This document shows, in pieces, positions 64,000 to 64,000 of a stretch of DNA of 64,000 bases. The notes beneath the pieces were generated by a model that saw nothing but the letters and a program-made list of their open reading frames with translations, had not been told where the DNA came from and searched no databases. Made by a program: the position numbers and the translations under genes. Every line of letters begins with the position of its first letter. The first letter of the stretch is position 1. The stretch spans positions 7,006,001 through 7,070,000 of the forward strand of contig VNWV01000001.1 in the NCBI GenBank assembly GCA_009801085.1. The letters run 5' to 3'. Source of the stretch: Lasiodiplodia sp. COLG20. Taxonomy: Eukaryota > Ascomycota > Dothideomycetes > Botryosphaeriales > Botryosphaeriaceae.

Positions 64000-64000
64000 C

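Noticed and set aside
1..64000. tRNA, rRNA and CRISPR features
   Set aside because: No GGTTCRANYCC-type T-arm with a matching cloverleaf, no rRNA core sequence and no spaced direct repeats were noticed by eye; a tRNAscan run would settle this.

Overview
The window is nuclear DNA of a filamentous ascomycete (Pezizomycotina). The genes are split by short GT-AG introns of about 45-160 bases with CTRAY-type branch points. Families typical of this group are present: two HET-domain loci, Zn2Cys6 and C2H2 regulators with fungal-specific middle regions, a TCO89-type TORC1 subunit, a GPI-type wall protein and a DUF3602 protein. I cannot name the genus. No rRNA, tRNA or CRISPR signal was recognised by eye.

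Layout. 0-8 kb: two hypothetical genes and a large intracellular ankyrin-like/subtilisin protein. 8-18 kb: a low-complexity protein, the TCO89-like protein and a GPI-type wall protein, separated by a 5.5-kb gene-poor stretch. 18-27 kb: another 4.3-kb gene-poor stretch, then a three-exon DUF3602 gene, a small cysteine-containing protein, an all-cysteine RING protein and two small charged proteins that look like tandem paralogues. 27-37 kb: sulfite reductase alpha subunit (MET10 type), a short-chain dehydrogenase convergent with a Zn2Cys6 regulator, and a secreted CMP/dCMP-deaminase-fold protein. 37-42 kb: a 212-bp TA-flanked inverted-repeat element (MITE-like), an intact HET gene, and an S10 carboxypeptidase homologue whose nucleophile serine is replaced by glutamine.

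44-55 kb holds what I think is the most interesting unit. It contains a Dal5-type MFS transporter, a double-domain and a single-domain carboxymuconolactone-decarboxylase-family protein (divergent), a two-finger C2H2 regulator, a 3-hydroxyisobutyrate-dehydrogenase-type enzyme, a metallo-beta-lactamase-fold lactonase-like enzyme and a zinc alcohol dehydrogenase. The two zinc fingers predict the site GNGGGG by the standard recognition code, and GCGGGG/CCCCGC occurs two to four times upstream of every gene of the set. I infer a self-contained, locally regulated catabolic cluster for an aromatic- or lactone-type compound; the substrate is unknown.

55-64 kb: a proline-rich microprotein ending in a polylysine tract and a CaaX box, a Pro-rich/Gly-His-rich protein, a secreted AttH/kievitone-hydratase-like protein, a decayed paralogue of the HET gene, a single-pass membrane protein, and the last codons of a gene running off the right edge. 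Exon borders were placed by hand from frame continuity, splice consensus and family motifs; none has been tested against transcripts.
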